Shown here: positions 42,813-50,756 of the stretch, in pieces
Layout: every line of letters starts with the position of its first letter
Numbering within the stretch: the stretch's first letter is position 1
Assembly (NCBI GenBank): GCA_949292635.1
Contig: CASEZY010000005.1
Span: 41,822 to 105,821 of the forward strand
Origin: an uncultured Methanomassiliicoccales archaeon
GTDB taxonomy: Archaea > Thermoplasmatota > Thermoplasmata > Methanomassiliicoccales > Methanomethylophilaceae
Direction of reading: 5' to 3'
Length of the DNA: 64,000 nt
Translations under genes and position numbers: made by a program
The notes under the pieces: model-generated
What the model was told of the DNA's origin: nothing
Database searches by the model: none
Seen by the model: only the letters and a program-made list of their open reading frames with translations

Positions 42813-43331
42813 ATGAAAGTCCTCACTTCGGTACATATGGCAACGCCCAACCCCGAATTCTACAAGGAGATCGCCGAGAACGGCGGCGCTGGCGTGACGA
42901 TGTGCTTCCAGTGCGGTACCTGCACCGCCGGATGCCCGTCCAGCAAGGAGACTGCTTACAAGACCAGGAAGGCCATGAGGATGGCCCAGCTCGGACTGAA
43001 GGACGAGCTCCTGAACTCTGATGACATCTGGCAGTGCACCACCTGCTACACCTGCGAGGAGAGGTGCCCCCGCGGAGTCCCCATCGTGGACACCGTCGTT
43101 GCCATCAGGAACATCGCAGTCAAGAGCGGCAAGATGTATGACGCTCACAAGAAGACCGCCACCAACCTGGTGAAGTACGGCCACACCGTGGCCATCAACG
43201 ACGCGGTCAAGGCGCAGAGGGCCGCTCTGGGTCTCCCCGAGGTCCCCCCGACCGTCCTGGCCAACGAGGCCGCCCTGGCCGACCTGAAGAAGATCATCGC
43301 TAAGGTCGGATTCGACAAGATGGTGGAGTGA
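42813..43331 (+). CDS. hdrC: CoB-CoM heterodisulfide reductase subunit C
   Basis: 172 residues. HdrC is the iron-sulfur subunit passing electrons from HdrA to HdrB in the cytosolic HdrABC complex that reduces CoM-S-S-CoB. Two [4Fe-4S] motifs are intact: CFQCGTCTAGCP (C31, C34, C37, C41) and CTTCYTCEERCP (C75, C78, C81, C85). Codon bias is strong, implying high expression. It is followed 5 bases later by hdrB; hdrA and the Mvh hydrogenase partners are not in the window. Confidence 0.95.
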   Translation: MKVLTSVHMATPNPEFYKEIAENGGAGVTMCFQCGTCTAGCPSSKETAYKTRKAMRMAQLGLKDELLNSDDIWQCTTCYTCEERCPRGVPIVDTVVAIRNIAVKSGKMYDAHKKTATNLVKYGHTVAINDAVKAQRAALGLPEVPPTVLANEAALADLKKIIAKVGFDKMVE

Positions 43332-43336
43332 TATTC

Positions 43337-44182
43337 ATGGCAAAGTACGCATTCTTCCTCGGCTGCATCGCGCCCCTGAGATACCCCGGTATCGAGAAGT
43401 CCACCCGTGTGGTGGCTGAGGCGCTGGGAATCGAGCTCGTCGACCTGGCGGACGCAGGCTGCTGCCCCGCCCCCGGAGTCATCAGGTCCTTCGACAGGAC
43501 CACCTGGATCGCGTCTGCCGCCAGGAACCTGGCGCTGGCGGAGAAGCAGGGCCTGGACATCGTCACCATCTGCAACGGATGCTACGGCTCCCTGTTCGAT
43601 GCCGCCCACGAGTTGCACGAGGACGCAGAGCTCCTGAAGAAGGTCAACGAGATCCTGGCCGAGATCGGCCTGGAGTACAAGGGCACCACCAAGGTCAGGC
43701 ACTTCGCCGAGGTCCTGTACAACGAGGTCGGCATCGAGAACATCAAGGCGAAGGTCACCAAGCCCCTGGAGTACCAGGTCGCCGCCTTCTACGGCTGCCA
43801 CTTCCTGAAGCCCTCCAAGATCAAGGAGATCGACGACCCCGAGAACCCCCACATCCTGGACGACCTGATCGAGGCCACCGGCGCCAAGTCCATGCCCAGG
43901 CAGAAGAAGACCCTCTGCTGCGGATCCGGAGGAGGAGTCAAGGCCGGGTTCCCCAACGTGGCCAAGACGTTCACCAAGACCAACCTGGAGAACATCCAGG
44001 CTTCCGGCGCCCAGTACATCATCGACGTGTGCCCGTTCTGCCATCTGCAGTTCGACACCGCCCAGGACGAGCTGGGATTCAGCATCCCCGTGCTCCACCT
44101 GTCCCAGCTCTACGGCATCGCCATGGGCATGGACGCAGCGGAGCTGGGTCTGTCTGCCCACAAGGTCCCCGTGACCCTCTGA
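43337..44182 (+). CDS. hdrB: CoB-CoM heterodisulfide reductase subunit B
   Basis: 281 residues. HdrB holds the two noncubane [4Fe-4S] clusters at which the heterodisulfide is cleaved. Both CCG-type domains are visible: FFLGCIAPLRYPG with AGCCPAPGV and CNGCYGSL, and AAFYGCHFLKP with LCCGSGGG and CPFCHLQFD. ATG 43337 (MAKYAFFLGC) is chosen over 43328 because it has the better spacing after the GGTGGAGTGA region and gives the usual N-terminus. Operon with hdrC; a strong hairpin terminator follows. Confidence 0.95.
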   Translation: MAKYAFFLGCIAPLRYPGIEKSTRVVAEALGIELVDLADAGCCPAPGVIRSFDRTTWIASAARNLALAEKQGLDIVTICNGCYGSLFDAAHELHEDAELLKKVNEILAEIGLEYKGTTKVRHFAEVLYNEVGIENIKAKVTKPLEYQVAAFYGCHFLKPSKIKEIDDPENPHILDDLIEATGAKSMPRQKKTLCCGSGGGVKAGFPNVAKTFTKTNLENIQASGAQYIIDVCPFCHLQFDTAQDELGFSIPVLHLSQLYGIAMGMDAAELGLSAHKVPVTL

Positions 44183-44186
44183 AACC

Positions 44187-44206
44187 GACGGGGCTCATGC
44201 CCCGTC
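44187..44206 (+). terminator. Hairpin terminator of hdrCB
   Basis: GACGGGGC-tcat-GCCCCGTC is a perfect 8-bp stem starting 5 bases after the hdrB stop, followed by a short T/A-rich stretch. Confidence 0.7.
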
Positions 44207-44384
44207 TTCAAATCACTTAACAATCGTTCTGCAAGTTGTCCATCACTGGGGATATCGGTCGTCCCGATGCTTTCGCGATACGTTACGGTCAACGATCAAC
44301 GTCGTGTACACGCGAGTATCCCACACTTGGGCGCGGATGCGCGCCTAATAAGGATTTATAATGATAGAGTTGCATCGACCTGCC

Positions 44385-44720
44385 ATGGATGGGGATGCCA
44401 AGGTGCCGGACGTATCCGGCAGCCTGATGAAACCGTGGAAGGTGGTGGACAGCATCCGGTGCGACGATGCCAGACCGCTGCCCGAGGTCAATCTTTACGT
44501 GGAGATCCCGGAGGACTCCGACGTGGAATGTCCGGTGTGCGGCAACCGCTGCAAGAGTATCAACGGTGCGGAGGAGGACATCTGGGCGGACATGGCCAAG
44601 GGCCGCGGTATACGCCTGGTGGTCAGGTCCAGGGTGGCCTTCGCCTCCTGCCCCGACTGCGGGAACCACAAGCTGCAGTTCCACTGGGAGGATCCGGAAT
44701 CGGACTTCACCGAGTGCTGA
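44385..44720 (+). CDS. Zinc-ribbon protein resembling the N-terminus of ISL3-type transposases
   Basis: 111 residues. Two CxxC pairs form a zinc ribbon (CPVCGNRCKSI near 50 and CPDCGNHKL near 93), enclosing VRSRVAFAS, a layout like the zinc-finger domain at the start of ISL3 transposases; the catalytic domain is absent and the frame stops after DFTEC. It could be a domesticated fragment or an unrelated small zinc protein. A TATA element (TTTATAAT, 44355-44362) gives a leaderless start at ATG 44385; an ATG at 44361 lies inside that TATA element. It stands alone between hdrB and the eS1 gene. Confidence 0.55.
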   Translation: MDGDAKVPDVSGSLMKPWKVVDSIRCDDARPLPEVNLYVEIPEDSDVECPVCGNRCKSINGAEEDIWADMAKGRGIRLVVRSRVAFASCPDCGNHKLQFHWEDPESDFTEC

Positions 44721-44884
44721 TAGGAAACACATAAATATAAGCGGTTCAAGACAACAGGGAATAATTTGTACAATCATACTAACATTCCGTTGCTGGCTTA
44801 TCATCAAGCATTGTTAATGCATGATGGGAACCTATAAATAGCACACCTGAATCACAGTGGTGCTTAGAATCAAGGAGGATTCCG

Positions 44885-45640
44885 ATGGCACCCAAGAAGA
44901 CCAAGAGTACGTCCCGTAAGATCAAGGACAAGTGGAAGGCAAAGGAATGGTACAAGCTGCACGCGCCCCGTATGTTCAACGAGGCCGAGATCGGGGAGAC
45001 CCCCTCTGCAGACCCCGCGTACCTCTACGGAAGGACCGTCGAGGTCACCGTCCAGGACCTGACCGGCGACTACTCCAAGTCCAACATCAAGCTCAGATTC
45101 AAGATCACCGAGGTCGACGGCTACGACGCCAAGACCTCCTTCATCGGCCACGACCTGACCAGCGAGTACGTCAGGAGGCTGACCAGGCGCAAGAAGACCA
45201 AGACCGACCACGTGGTCGACATCACCACCAAGGACGGCTTCGTGCTCCGCGTCAAGCCCATGTCCATCGCCGAGAGACGCATCCAGACCTCCCAGGAGGA
45301 CGCCATGAGGCGCATCATGGAGGAGACCCTCATCCAGATGGGAAAGGACTGCACCCTCTCCGACATCGTCAAGGCCATCATCTCCGGAGACATGGCGAAG
45401 GATCTGGCCAAGGCCTGCCGCGTCATCATCCCCATCAAGCGCATCGAGGTCCGCAAGACCGAGGTCCTCTCCGCCGGCGAGGGCGAGCCCGAGTCCATCA
45501 TGGACGTTGTGGCCCCCAAGGCCGAGGAGACCGTCGAGGAGACCGTCGAGGAGGCACCTGCCGAGGAGCCCGCTGAGGAGTCTGCCGAGGAATCCGAGGC
45601 TGAGGAGCCCGCCGAGACGGCCGAGGAGACCGAAGAGTAA
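44885..45640 (+). CDS. rps3ae: 30S ribosomal protein eS1 (S3Ae)
   Basis: 251 residues. eS1 belongs to the small ribosomal subunit near the mRNA exit. Family features: the Lys-rich start KTKSTSRKIKDKWKAKEWY, then LTGDYSKSNIKLRFKI and RRKKTKTDHVVDI. The C-terminal 45 residues form an unusual long acidic tail dominated by Glu and Ala (repeats of the EETVEEAPAEEPAEE type), as seen in some Thermoplasmata. TATA element CTATAAATAG (about 44832-44841) and an AAGGAGGA ribosome-binding site at about 44873-44880 are evident, so the gene has a leader. Confidence 0.93.
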   Translation: MAPKKTKSTSRKIKDKWKAKEWYKLHAPRMFNEAEIGETPSADPAYLYGRTVEVTVQDLTGDYSKSNIKLRFKITEVDGYDAKTSFIGHDLTSEYVRRLTRRKKTKTDHVVDITTKDGFVLRVKPMSIAERRIQTSQEDAMRRIMEETLIQMGKDCTLSDIVKAIISGDMAKDLAKACRVIIPIKRIEVRKTEVLSAGEGEPESIMDVVAPKAEETVEETVEEAPAEEPAEESAEESEAEEPAETAEETEE

Positions 45641-45693
45641 ATACACTTCTTCGGAATCCTCCTCCCCAACCATTTACAAACATCTTGCACACA

Positions 45694-45802
45694 TGCCGAG
45701 GTGGCTCAGCCTGGTGGAGCGTCGGACTCATAGGGTTCAGGTCTACAGACCTCTTCCAGGGAAATCCGAAGGTCATGGGTTCGAACCCCATCCTCGGCAC
45801 CA
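45694..45802 (+). tRNA. tRNA-Met(CAT), intron-containing
   Basis: Acceptor GCCGAGG pairs with CCTCGGC, discriminator A and CCA encoded to 45802. The anticodon stem TCGGA/TCCGA is interrupted after the loop CTCATA by an intron of roughly 30 bases (about 45733-45762) containing GGTTCAGGTC...GACCTCTTCC, consistent with a bulge-helix-bulge substrate at the usual 37/38 position. Anticodon CAT; the overall sequence is that of elongator Met, though a tRNA-Ile2 (CAT, agmatidine-modified) is the alternative. Exact splice points are not fixed here. Confidence 0.88.
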
Positions 45803-46095
45803 ACCCTTCTCCAACCTTCAATTTGCGATGTGATCCTTCAGCGTCCCCCTGGGTGCCAGATCCGGATACGCCCGATCCGCGGCAGTTTCCACAGGGGTGA
45901 CATTGCGAAGTTATCGATCATTTGCGGACACGTGATGCTCGGTGTACGGTCGCCCCGGGCCATCCTGTGCGTACCGTTTCTGCAATGAGGAGGTCCGCGG
46001 TTCGGAGAACACCGGCAGAAGGAATCGGTGATCCGTGTCGTCCTATCTCCGGAACGTGCGCATATTTATGGGAGCGGAGGCAGTGGATATGTGTG

Positions 46096-46668
46096 ATGGC
46101 AGAAGCCGTTCGTCCTAAAACTTTGATGTGTCCCAAGTGCGGGGCTGTCAACATCGAATCGGACAGCTACTGCTACAGATGCGGGGAATACCTGGAGGAC
46201 GATTTCGGGAAGGACCCAAGTCCAAAGAATGACGTATTCGGCAATCCGGTGAAACCGAAGCAGGAGCGGAGTATCTTAAGCGTCGATGTGACCAAGTACG
46301 CTCTCATCATAGTGGTGTGCTTCGTCATAGGGTTCGTCGGGTCGTCCATGATCGTAGACTCCCTCACGTCCAACGATGAGTCAGACCCGGGTAACACAGC
46401 CGTCTTCATAGTGGAGGTGTATCGCGGGGATTCGCAGGCATCCACCTATGACATCTACTTCAACGGGGAATTCTATGAGACCCGCACCCTCCACGAGAAG
46501 GGGACTTATCAGGGGTATAGCCTCAATCTGCACACGGCGACCAGTCGCGTACTCAACATCCGCGTGGAGAGCGGAGGATGCTCCGCCGAAGGCACCTTGA
46601 CCGTTTATGCGGACAGGGATGTCACATTGACGCTGACACTGAGGTCTCCTTCCTACACCATCACCTGA
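46096..46668 (+). CDS. Zinc-ribbon single-pass membrane protein, paralogue 1
   Basis: 190 residues: an N-terminal cytosolic zinc ribbon (CPKCGAVNIESDSYCYRCGEYL, C14/C17 and C28/C31 approximately), a linker, one transmembrane helix (YALIIVVCFVIGFVGSSMIV, about 78-97), then an extracellular beta domain (about 105-190) with TYDIYFNGEFYETRTL. The same layout recurs in the next gene, so the two are paralogues. A TATA element (CATATTTATG, about 46060-46070) supports the leaderless start at ATG 46096; earlier in-frame starts are not used. Function unknown; such zinc-ribbon membrane proteins are expanded in this lineage. Confidence 0.65.
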   Translation: MAEAVRPKTLMCPKCGAVNIESDSYCYRCGEYLEDDFGKDPSPKNDVFGNPVKPKQERSILSVDVTKYALIIVVCFVIGFVGSSMIVDSLTSNDESDPGNTAVFIVEVYRGDSQASTYDIYFNGEFYETRTLHEKGTYQGYSLNLHTATSRVLNIRVESGGCSAEGTLTVYADRDVTLTLTLRSPSYTIT

Positions 46669-46729
46669 CCTTGTCGTTCGATACTGGTTTTTGACGTATC
46701 TTTATTACGGTGGATGCGGTGGAGCAGGT

Positions 46730-47287
46730 ATGGCGGGAGGTGGCAGGATTTGCGGGAAATGCGGTGCCATGAACAACAGTACCGACAGTTACTGCTACAA
46801 CTGCGGTTCTGTGTTGGCCTCCGATTCGCAACCCGTACCTTCCGGCATACGCACCGTGCTGCAGAAGGCGGACCGCGGCATGATGATAGCGGTCATGGTG
46901 TTCTTCGTCATCGCCATGGTCTTCGTGGTGGCCATCCTCGTATTCTCGCTGCTCTCTCCGGACGAGTCCCAAGAGAACGTCTGGGAATCCGGGACATACC
47001 AGGACGAGTCCTCCGGAGTGGTCTTTCTGAGGGTGTACCTCAACAGCAACGGCTCTTCTTCATATGCGCCCTATAACGTGTATGTCAACGGAGTGGAGTT
47101 CGAGAGGGGCTGCACCTTCACTTCCGGCATCAATAACACCCATACTCTCAACGTCGGTTGGGATCCGTCCAAGAGCAGCGTGAAGCTGGATGTGAAGATC
47201 GTCAGCACGTACAACAGGGCCGCTTCGAAGGTGATCACGCTGAATGACGGCGGATACCAAAGCGTTGAATTGATATTCCCGACCTGA
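46730..47287 (+). CDS. Zinc-ribbon single-pass membrane protein, paralogue 2
   Basis: 185 residues with the same order as its neighbour: zinc ribbon (CGKCGAMNNSTDSYCYNCGS), a Lys/Arg linker, a transmembrane helix (MMIAVMVFFVIAMVFVVAIL, about 50-70) and an extracellular domain with a YNVYVNGVEFERGCTF motif that parallels the YDIYFNGEFYETRTL motif of the first gene. ATG 46730 lies about 25-30 bases after a TATA-like CTTTATTA (about 46699-46706). Both genes are probably transcribed separately. Confidence 0.65.
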   Translation: MAGGGRICGKCGAMNNSTDSYCYNCGSVLASDSQPVPSGIRTVLQKADRGMMIAVMVFFVIAMVFVVAILVFSLLSPDESQENVWESGTYQDESSGVVFLRVYLNSNGSSSYAPYNVYVNGVEFERGCTFTSGINNTHTLNVGWDPSKSSVKLDVKIVSTYNRAASKVITLNDGGYQSVELIFPT

Positions 47288-47330
47288 CCTTCGCCACCGT
47301 TCAAATATCCGCCAGGCCATTGAGTGTGCC

Positions 47331-48509
47331 ATGAGGCTCATCATCAACACCGGGAAGGGGGGCGTGGGCAAGACCTCCGTCTCGGTGGCCACCGCCCGCA
47401 GGTGCGCGGACCTGGGGTATCGCACCATCGTCATGAGCACCGATTCCGCTCATTCCCTGGCGGATTCCATGGATATGGAGCTGCCCACGTCCATCACCAA
47501 TGTCTGTCCGAACCTGGATGCCCTGGAGATAGACATCATCACCGAGATGAAGACCCGGTGGAACGACATCAAGGACTATGTGGTGGACTTCATGAGTTCC
47601 CAGGGTCTGCAGGGCCTATCCGCGGAGGAGATGGCCATCCTGCCCGGCATGGAGATGATCGCCGCTCTGATGTACATCATCGATTTCAAGAAGACTGACC
47701 GTTACGACGTGGTGGTGATGGACACCGCGCCCACGGCGGAGACCCTCAGGCTGATGAGCTTCCCCGATGTGTCGCAGTGGTACGCGGACCGTCTCTTCGG
47801 CATACTCAAGAAGGTGATGTCCCTGGCAAGGCTCACCGTCGGGAAGGTCATCGATTTCCCGCTGCCCTCAAAGGAGGTGCTGAACTCCTTGCAGAGGATT
47901 AAGGACCAGATGTCCGAGGCCAAGGACATCCTGGAGGATCCCAAGTGCACCACCGTCCGTCTGGTGGTTAACCCGGAGAAGATGGTCATCAGCGAGACCA
48001 AGCGCGCTTACGCTTATCTTTGTCTTTACAACAAGAACGTTGAGTGCCTGATAGTCAACAGGGTGATGCCCAACACCATCGGCGACGGATATTTCAAGGA
48101 CAAACTGGCGGAGCAGGAGAGGTACCTGGAGTACATCCATCAGGCCTTCGACCCCATGAGGATGCTGTATTCGGAGCAGATGCCCCGGGAATTGTTGGGA
48201 TGGGACGCTTTGAACCAATTGGCTGATAATCTCTACGGTAAATCCGATCCCACCGAGGTGTACTCCGACCGCAGCCCCATGAGGTTCGAGAGCGATGACA
48301 CCCACCACCGCATCGTGCTGGACCTGCCCTTCGCGGAGAAGAGCCAGGTCGAGCTGTATCGCACCAAGGATGATTCGGTGATAGTGCAGGTGGGCAGCCA
48401 GAAGAGGAACATCGGTCTTCCGGCGACGCTCTCCCATGCGGTGCTGGAGGGTGCCGAATTAAAGAATCACGAACTCACTATATCGTTCAGAAGGGAGGAA
48501 GATGACTGA
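47331..48509 (+). CDS. ArsA/Get3-family ATPase
   Basis: 392 residues of the ArsA/TRC40 group. The deviant Walker A P-loop is INTGKGGVGKTSVSVA (GKGGVGKT, 8-15), switch I STDSAHSLADSMD and switch II DTAPTAETLRLM; the A-loop and NPEKMVISETKRA block follow. The single-ATPase-domain form with no arsenite-binding Cys triad argues for a Get3-like tail-anchored-protein targeting factor rather than an arsenite pump. The C-terminal 75 residues add an alpha-crystallin-like beta segment (HHRIVLDLPFAE, DSVIVQVGSQKRNIGLP). It overlaps the following small gene by 8 bases. Confidence 0.85.
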   Translation: MRLIINTGKGGVGKTSVSVATARRCADLGYRTIVMSTDSAHSLADSMDMELPTSITNVCPNLDALEIDIITEMKTRWNDIKDYVVDFMSSQGLQGLSAEEMAILPGMEMIAALMYIIDFKKTDRYDVVVMDTAPTAETLRLMSFPDVSQWYADRLFGILKKVMSLARLTVGKVIDFPLPSKEVLNSLQRIKDQMSEAKDILEDPKCTTVRLVVNPEKMVISETKRAYAYLCLYNKNVECLIVNRVMPNTIGDGYFKDKLAEQERYLEYIHQAFDPMRMLYSEQMPRELLGWDALNQLADNLYGKSDPTEVYSDRSPMRFESDDTHHRIVLDLPFAEKSQVELYRTKDDSVIVQVGSQKRNIGLPATLSHAVLEGAELKNHELTISFRREEDD

Positions 48510-48918
48510 GATCAAAGACGAGGAACTGAGGAGATTCGTCTCCGAGAACAAGGAGAGGATACTGGACATCCTGGCCGAGTCACTGCCCTCCGAGGAGGAT
48601 GTGGATAAGGCGTTCACATACGCGGAGAAGGCGGAGTCGAAGGTGTCCAAGGTGAAGGACAAGGCGGAGGACGTGGCCAAGGATGCATACAGGGCATTCA
48701 TGGCCCCCGAGGTGTACCGTCATTTCATCCGCATGGGCATGGAGTTCTTCATGGGACTGAACGCCCTGGCGGAGAGGATGCCCATGCCGGACAAGGTCAA
48801 GAGGCTGAAGGACGATCTTTCGGAAGCGGAGTCCGGCGCGAAGAAGGAGATGTGCAGGGTGAACACCTACTGTCCCCGCAAGACCTCCGACGGTCCCGAG
48901 CGCATCGAGATCGATTGA
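48502..48918 (+). CDS. Small helical protein coupled to the Get3-like ATPase
   Basis: 138 residues, mostly alpha-helical and highly charged, with a region (about 38-62) of Lys/Glu heptads (KAESKVSKVKDKAEDVAKD) likely to form a coiled coil and a C-terminal Cys-containing tail (CRVNTYCPRK). No known family is recognised. Its start lies inside the end of the ArsA/Get3 gene, so the two are translationally coupled and may act together, for example as a membrane-protein targeting partner; that is inference. Confidence 0.7.
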   Translation: MTEIKDEELRRFVSENKERILDILAESLPSEEDVDKAFTYAEKAESKVSKVKDKAEDVAKDAYRAFMAPEVYRHFIRMGMEFFMGLNALAERMPMPDKVKRLKDDLSEAESGAKKEMCRVNTYCPRKTSDGPERIEID

Positions 48919-48919
48919 A

Positions 48920-49489
48920 ATGGACGGTTCTCTTGCTGTCAGGGTTGCTCGTGCCTACGTGGAGGATGAGTGCGGATACAGGATCGGGGACGTCCCGCAT
49001 CTCGAGGATTCGGACGAGCCCATGGGGGTGTTCGTCACCCTGAGCACCTATCCCGGCCACGATCTCAGAGGGTGCATCGGCATACCGCTGCCGGTGATGC
49101 CGCTGGGTCTGGCACTAGAGCAGGTCGCCCGCTCGGCATGTCACGACCCCCGTTTTCCGCCGCTGTCGGCGGAGGAGGCAGATAACATAACGGTGGAGGT
49201 GACGTTGCTCTCGGTGCCGGAGAGGATCGGATGTCCCAAGGCGGAGTTGCCCTCCCGCATCGTCATCGGCAGGGACGGTCTCATAATCAGACACAGAGGG
49301 CGCTCGGGACTGCTGCTTCCCCAGGTCCCGGTGGAGTGGGGATGGGATGCGGAGGAGTATCTGGCACATCTGTCCAACAAGGCCGGATTGCCCAAGGATG
49401 CATGGATGCATCCCGATGCGGTGATAGAGTCTTTCTCGGGACGCATATTCTCAGAGACGTCGCCGAGAGGGGAGATCAGGGGCGAGTAG
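48920..49489 (+). CDS. AMMECR1-domain protein
   Basis: 189 residues. The AMMECR1 signature LRGCIG lies in HDLRGCIGIPLP near residue 50, with the FPPLSAEEADNITVEVTLLS and GLIIRHRGRSGLLLPQVPVEWGWD segments typical of archaeal members. The biochemical function is still unknown; archaeal forms are often next to MEMO-domain or radical SAM genes. It starts two bases after the previous stop and ends in TAG directly ahead of pyrC. Confidence 0.88.
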   Translation: MDGSLAVRVARAYVEDECGYRIGDVPHLEDSDEPMGVFVTLSTYPGHDLRGCIGIPLPVMPLGLALEQVARSACHDPRFPPLSAEEADNITVEVTLLSVPERIGCPKAELPSRIVIGRDGLIIRHRGRSGLLLPQVPVEWGWDAEEYLAHLSNKAGLPKDAWMHPDAVIESFSGRIFSETSPRGEIRGE

Positions 49490-49490
49490 C

Positions 49491-50756
49491 ATGGATCTCG
49501 TGATCGAAGGAAGGTTCTGGATGGACGGCGAGATCAAGGACACCGCCGTAGGTATCGAAGACGGTAGGATCGTGACCATCGGGAACATCGTGCGCGGAGG
49601 GGACGAACGTATCGATCTGGGTCATCGTCTGATCCTGCCCGGGTTCATGGACCCCCACGTGCACTTCAGGGAGCCCGGTCTGACCGCCAAGGAGGACTTC
49701 CGCACCGGCACCATGTCCGCCCTGTTCGGCGGGGTGACCTGCGTGCTGGACATGCCCAACACCAAGCCCCCGTCCACCGACATACGTTCGCTGGCGGAGA
49801 AGAAATCGGACATCAAACACAAGGCGAACGTCGACTACGGTCTCTTCGCGGCACTCACACCCGGTGCGAAGATCAACGATCTGGCACCTCACGTCGCGGG
49901 CTTCAAGCTGTTCATGGGCTCCACCACCGGGAACATCCTCATGAACGACGATGACGAGATATCCTATCTTATGGGCGACATAGCTAGATCCGGGAAGGTG
50001 CTCAGCGTCCACGCGGAGGATGACGACATGATCCTCCGGGATGCGGAGCATGATGTGATGGACCACCTGCGCAACCGCCCCGCGGAGGCCGAGCGCAACG
50101 CCGTCCGTCGTCTGCTCAGATACAAGGGGATGAGGGTCAACATCTGCCATTGCACCGACGCCATCGCGGCCAAGGCCGCATCCGACGCCGGATTCACCAC
50201 TGAAGTGACACTGCACCATATGCTGTTCGCCGCCGAGGACGTCCACGGTCCGGAATATAAGGTGAACCCTCCGCTAAGGGACAGGGACACCCGGGATGCC
50301 CTGGTCAGGAGGGTGATGTCCGGCGGCATAACCATGTTCGGGTCCGACCACGCGCCGCATACGCAGCAGGACAAGGCACAGGACTTCGACGCCGCCCCCG
50401 GGGGGATAATCGGCGTGGAGACCACGGTGCCGATACTCATGGACAGGATGATGCACGGCAGGTTCCCGCTGGATCTGCTGGTACGCATGGGTGCGGAGAA
50501 CCCGGCAAGGGTGTTCGGCGTCCGCAAGGGAAGGATCGCCGTCGGCTACGATGCCGATTTCGCCGTCTTCGACACCCGCAAGGTCACCCAGGTGAACGCG
50601 GATCGTCTCCACTCCAAGGCCTGCCACACCCCGTATCAGGGCATGGATGCCATCTTCCCGGACGCGGTGTTCGTCAGGGGCAACCTACAAATCGAGGACG
50701 GGGAATACTGCGGGGAGGCACTGGGGGCTGATATCGTTGGCAATACCGGACATTGA
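49491..50756 (+). CDS. pyrC: Dihydroorotase
   Basis: 421 residues of the amidohydrolase superfamily, catalysing carbamoyl aspartate to dihydroorotate in pyrimidine biosynthesis. Metal ligands: HVHFRE (HxH) near residue 54, the carboxylated Lys in GFKLFMGST, His residues in SVHAEDDD and CHCTDA, and the catalytic Asp in GSDHAPHT. The length and the FRxGTMSALFGGVT block fit the archaeal class I form. ATG at 49491 follows the AMMECR1 TAG stop by one base, so they are co-transcribed. Confidence 0.93.
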   Translation: MDLVIEGRFWMDGEIKDTAVGIEDGRIVTIGNIVRGGDERIDLGHRLILPGFMDPHVHFREPGLTAKEDFRTGTMSALFGGVTCVLDMPNTKPPSTDIRSLAEKKSDIKHKANVDYGLFAALTPGAKINDLAPHVAGFKLFMGSTTGNILMNDDDEISYLMGDIARSGKVLSVHAEDDDMILRDAEHDVMDHLRNRPAEAERNAVRRLLRYKGMRVNICHCTDAIAAKAASDAGFTTEVTLHHMLFAAEDVHGPEYKVNPPLRDRDTRDALVRRVMSGGITMFGSDHAPHTQQDKAQDFDAAPGGIIGVETTVPILMDRMMHGRFPLDLLVRMGAENPARVFGVRKGRIAVGYDADFAVFDTRKVTQVNADRLHSKACHTPYQGMDAIFPDAVFVRGNLQIEDGEYCGEALGADIVGNTGH

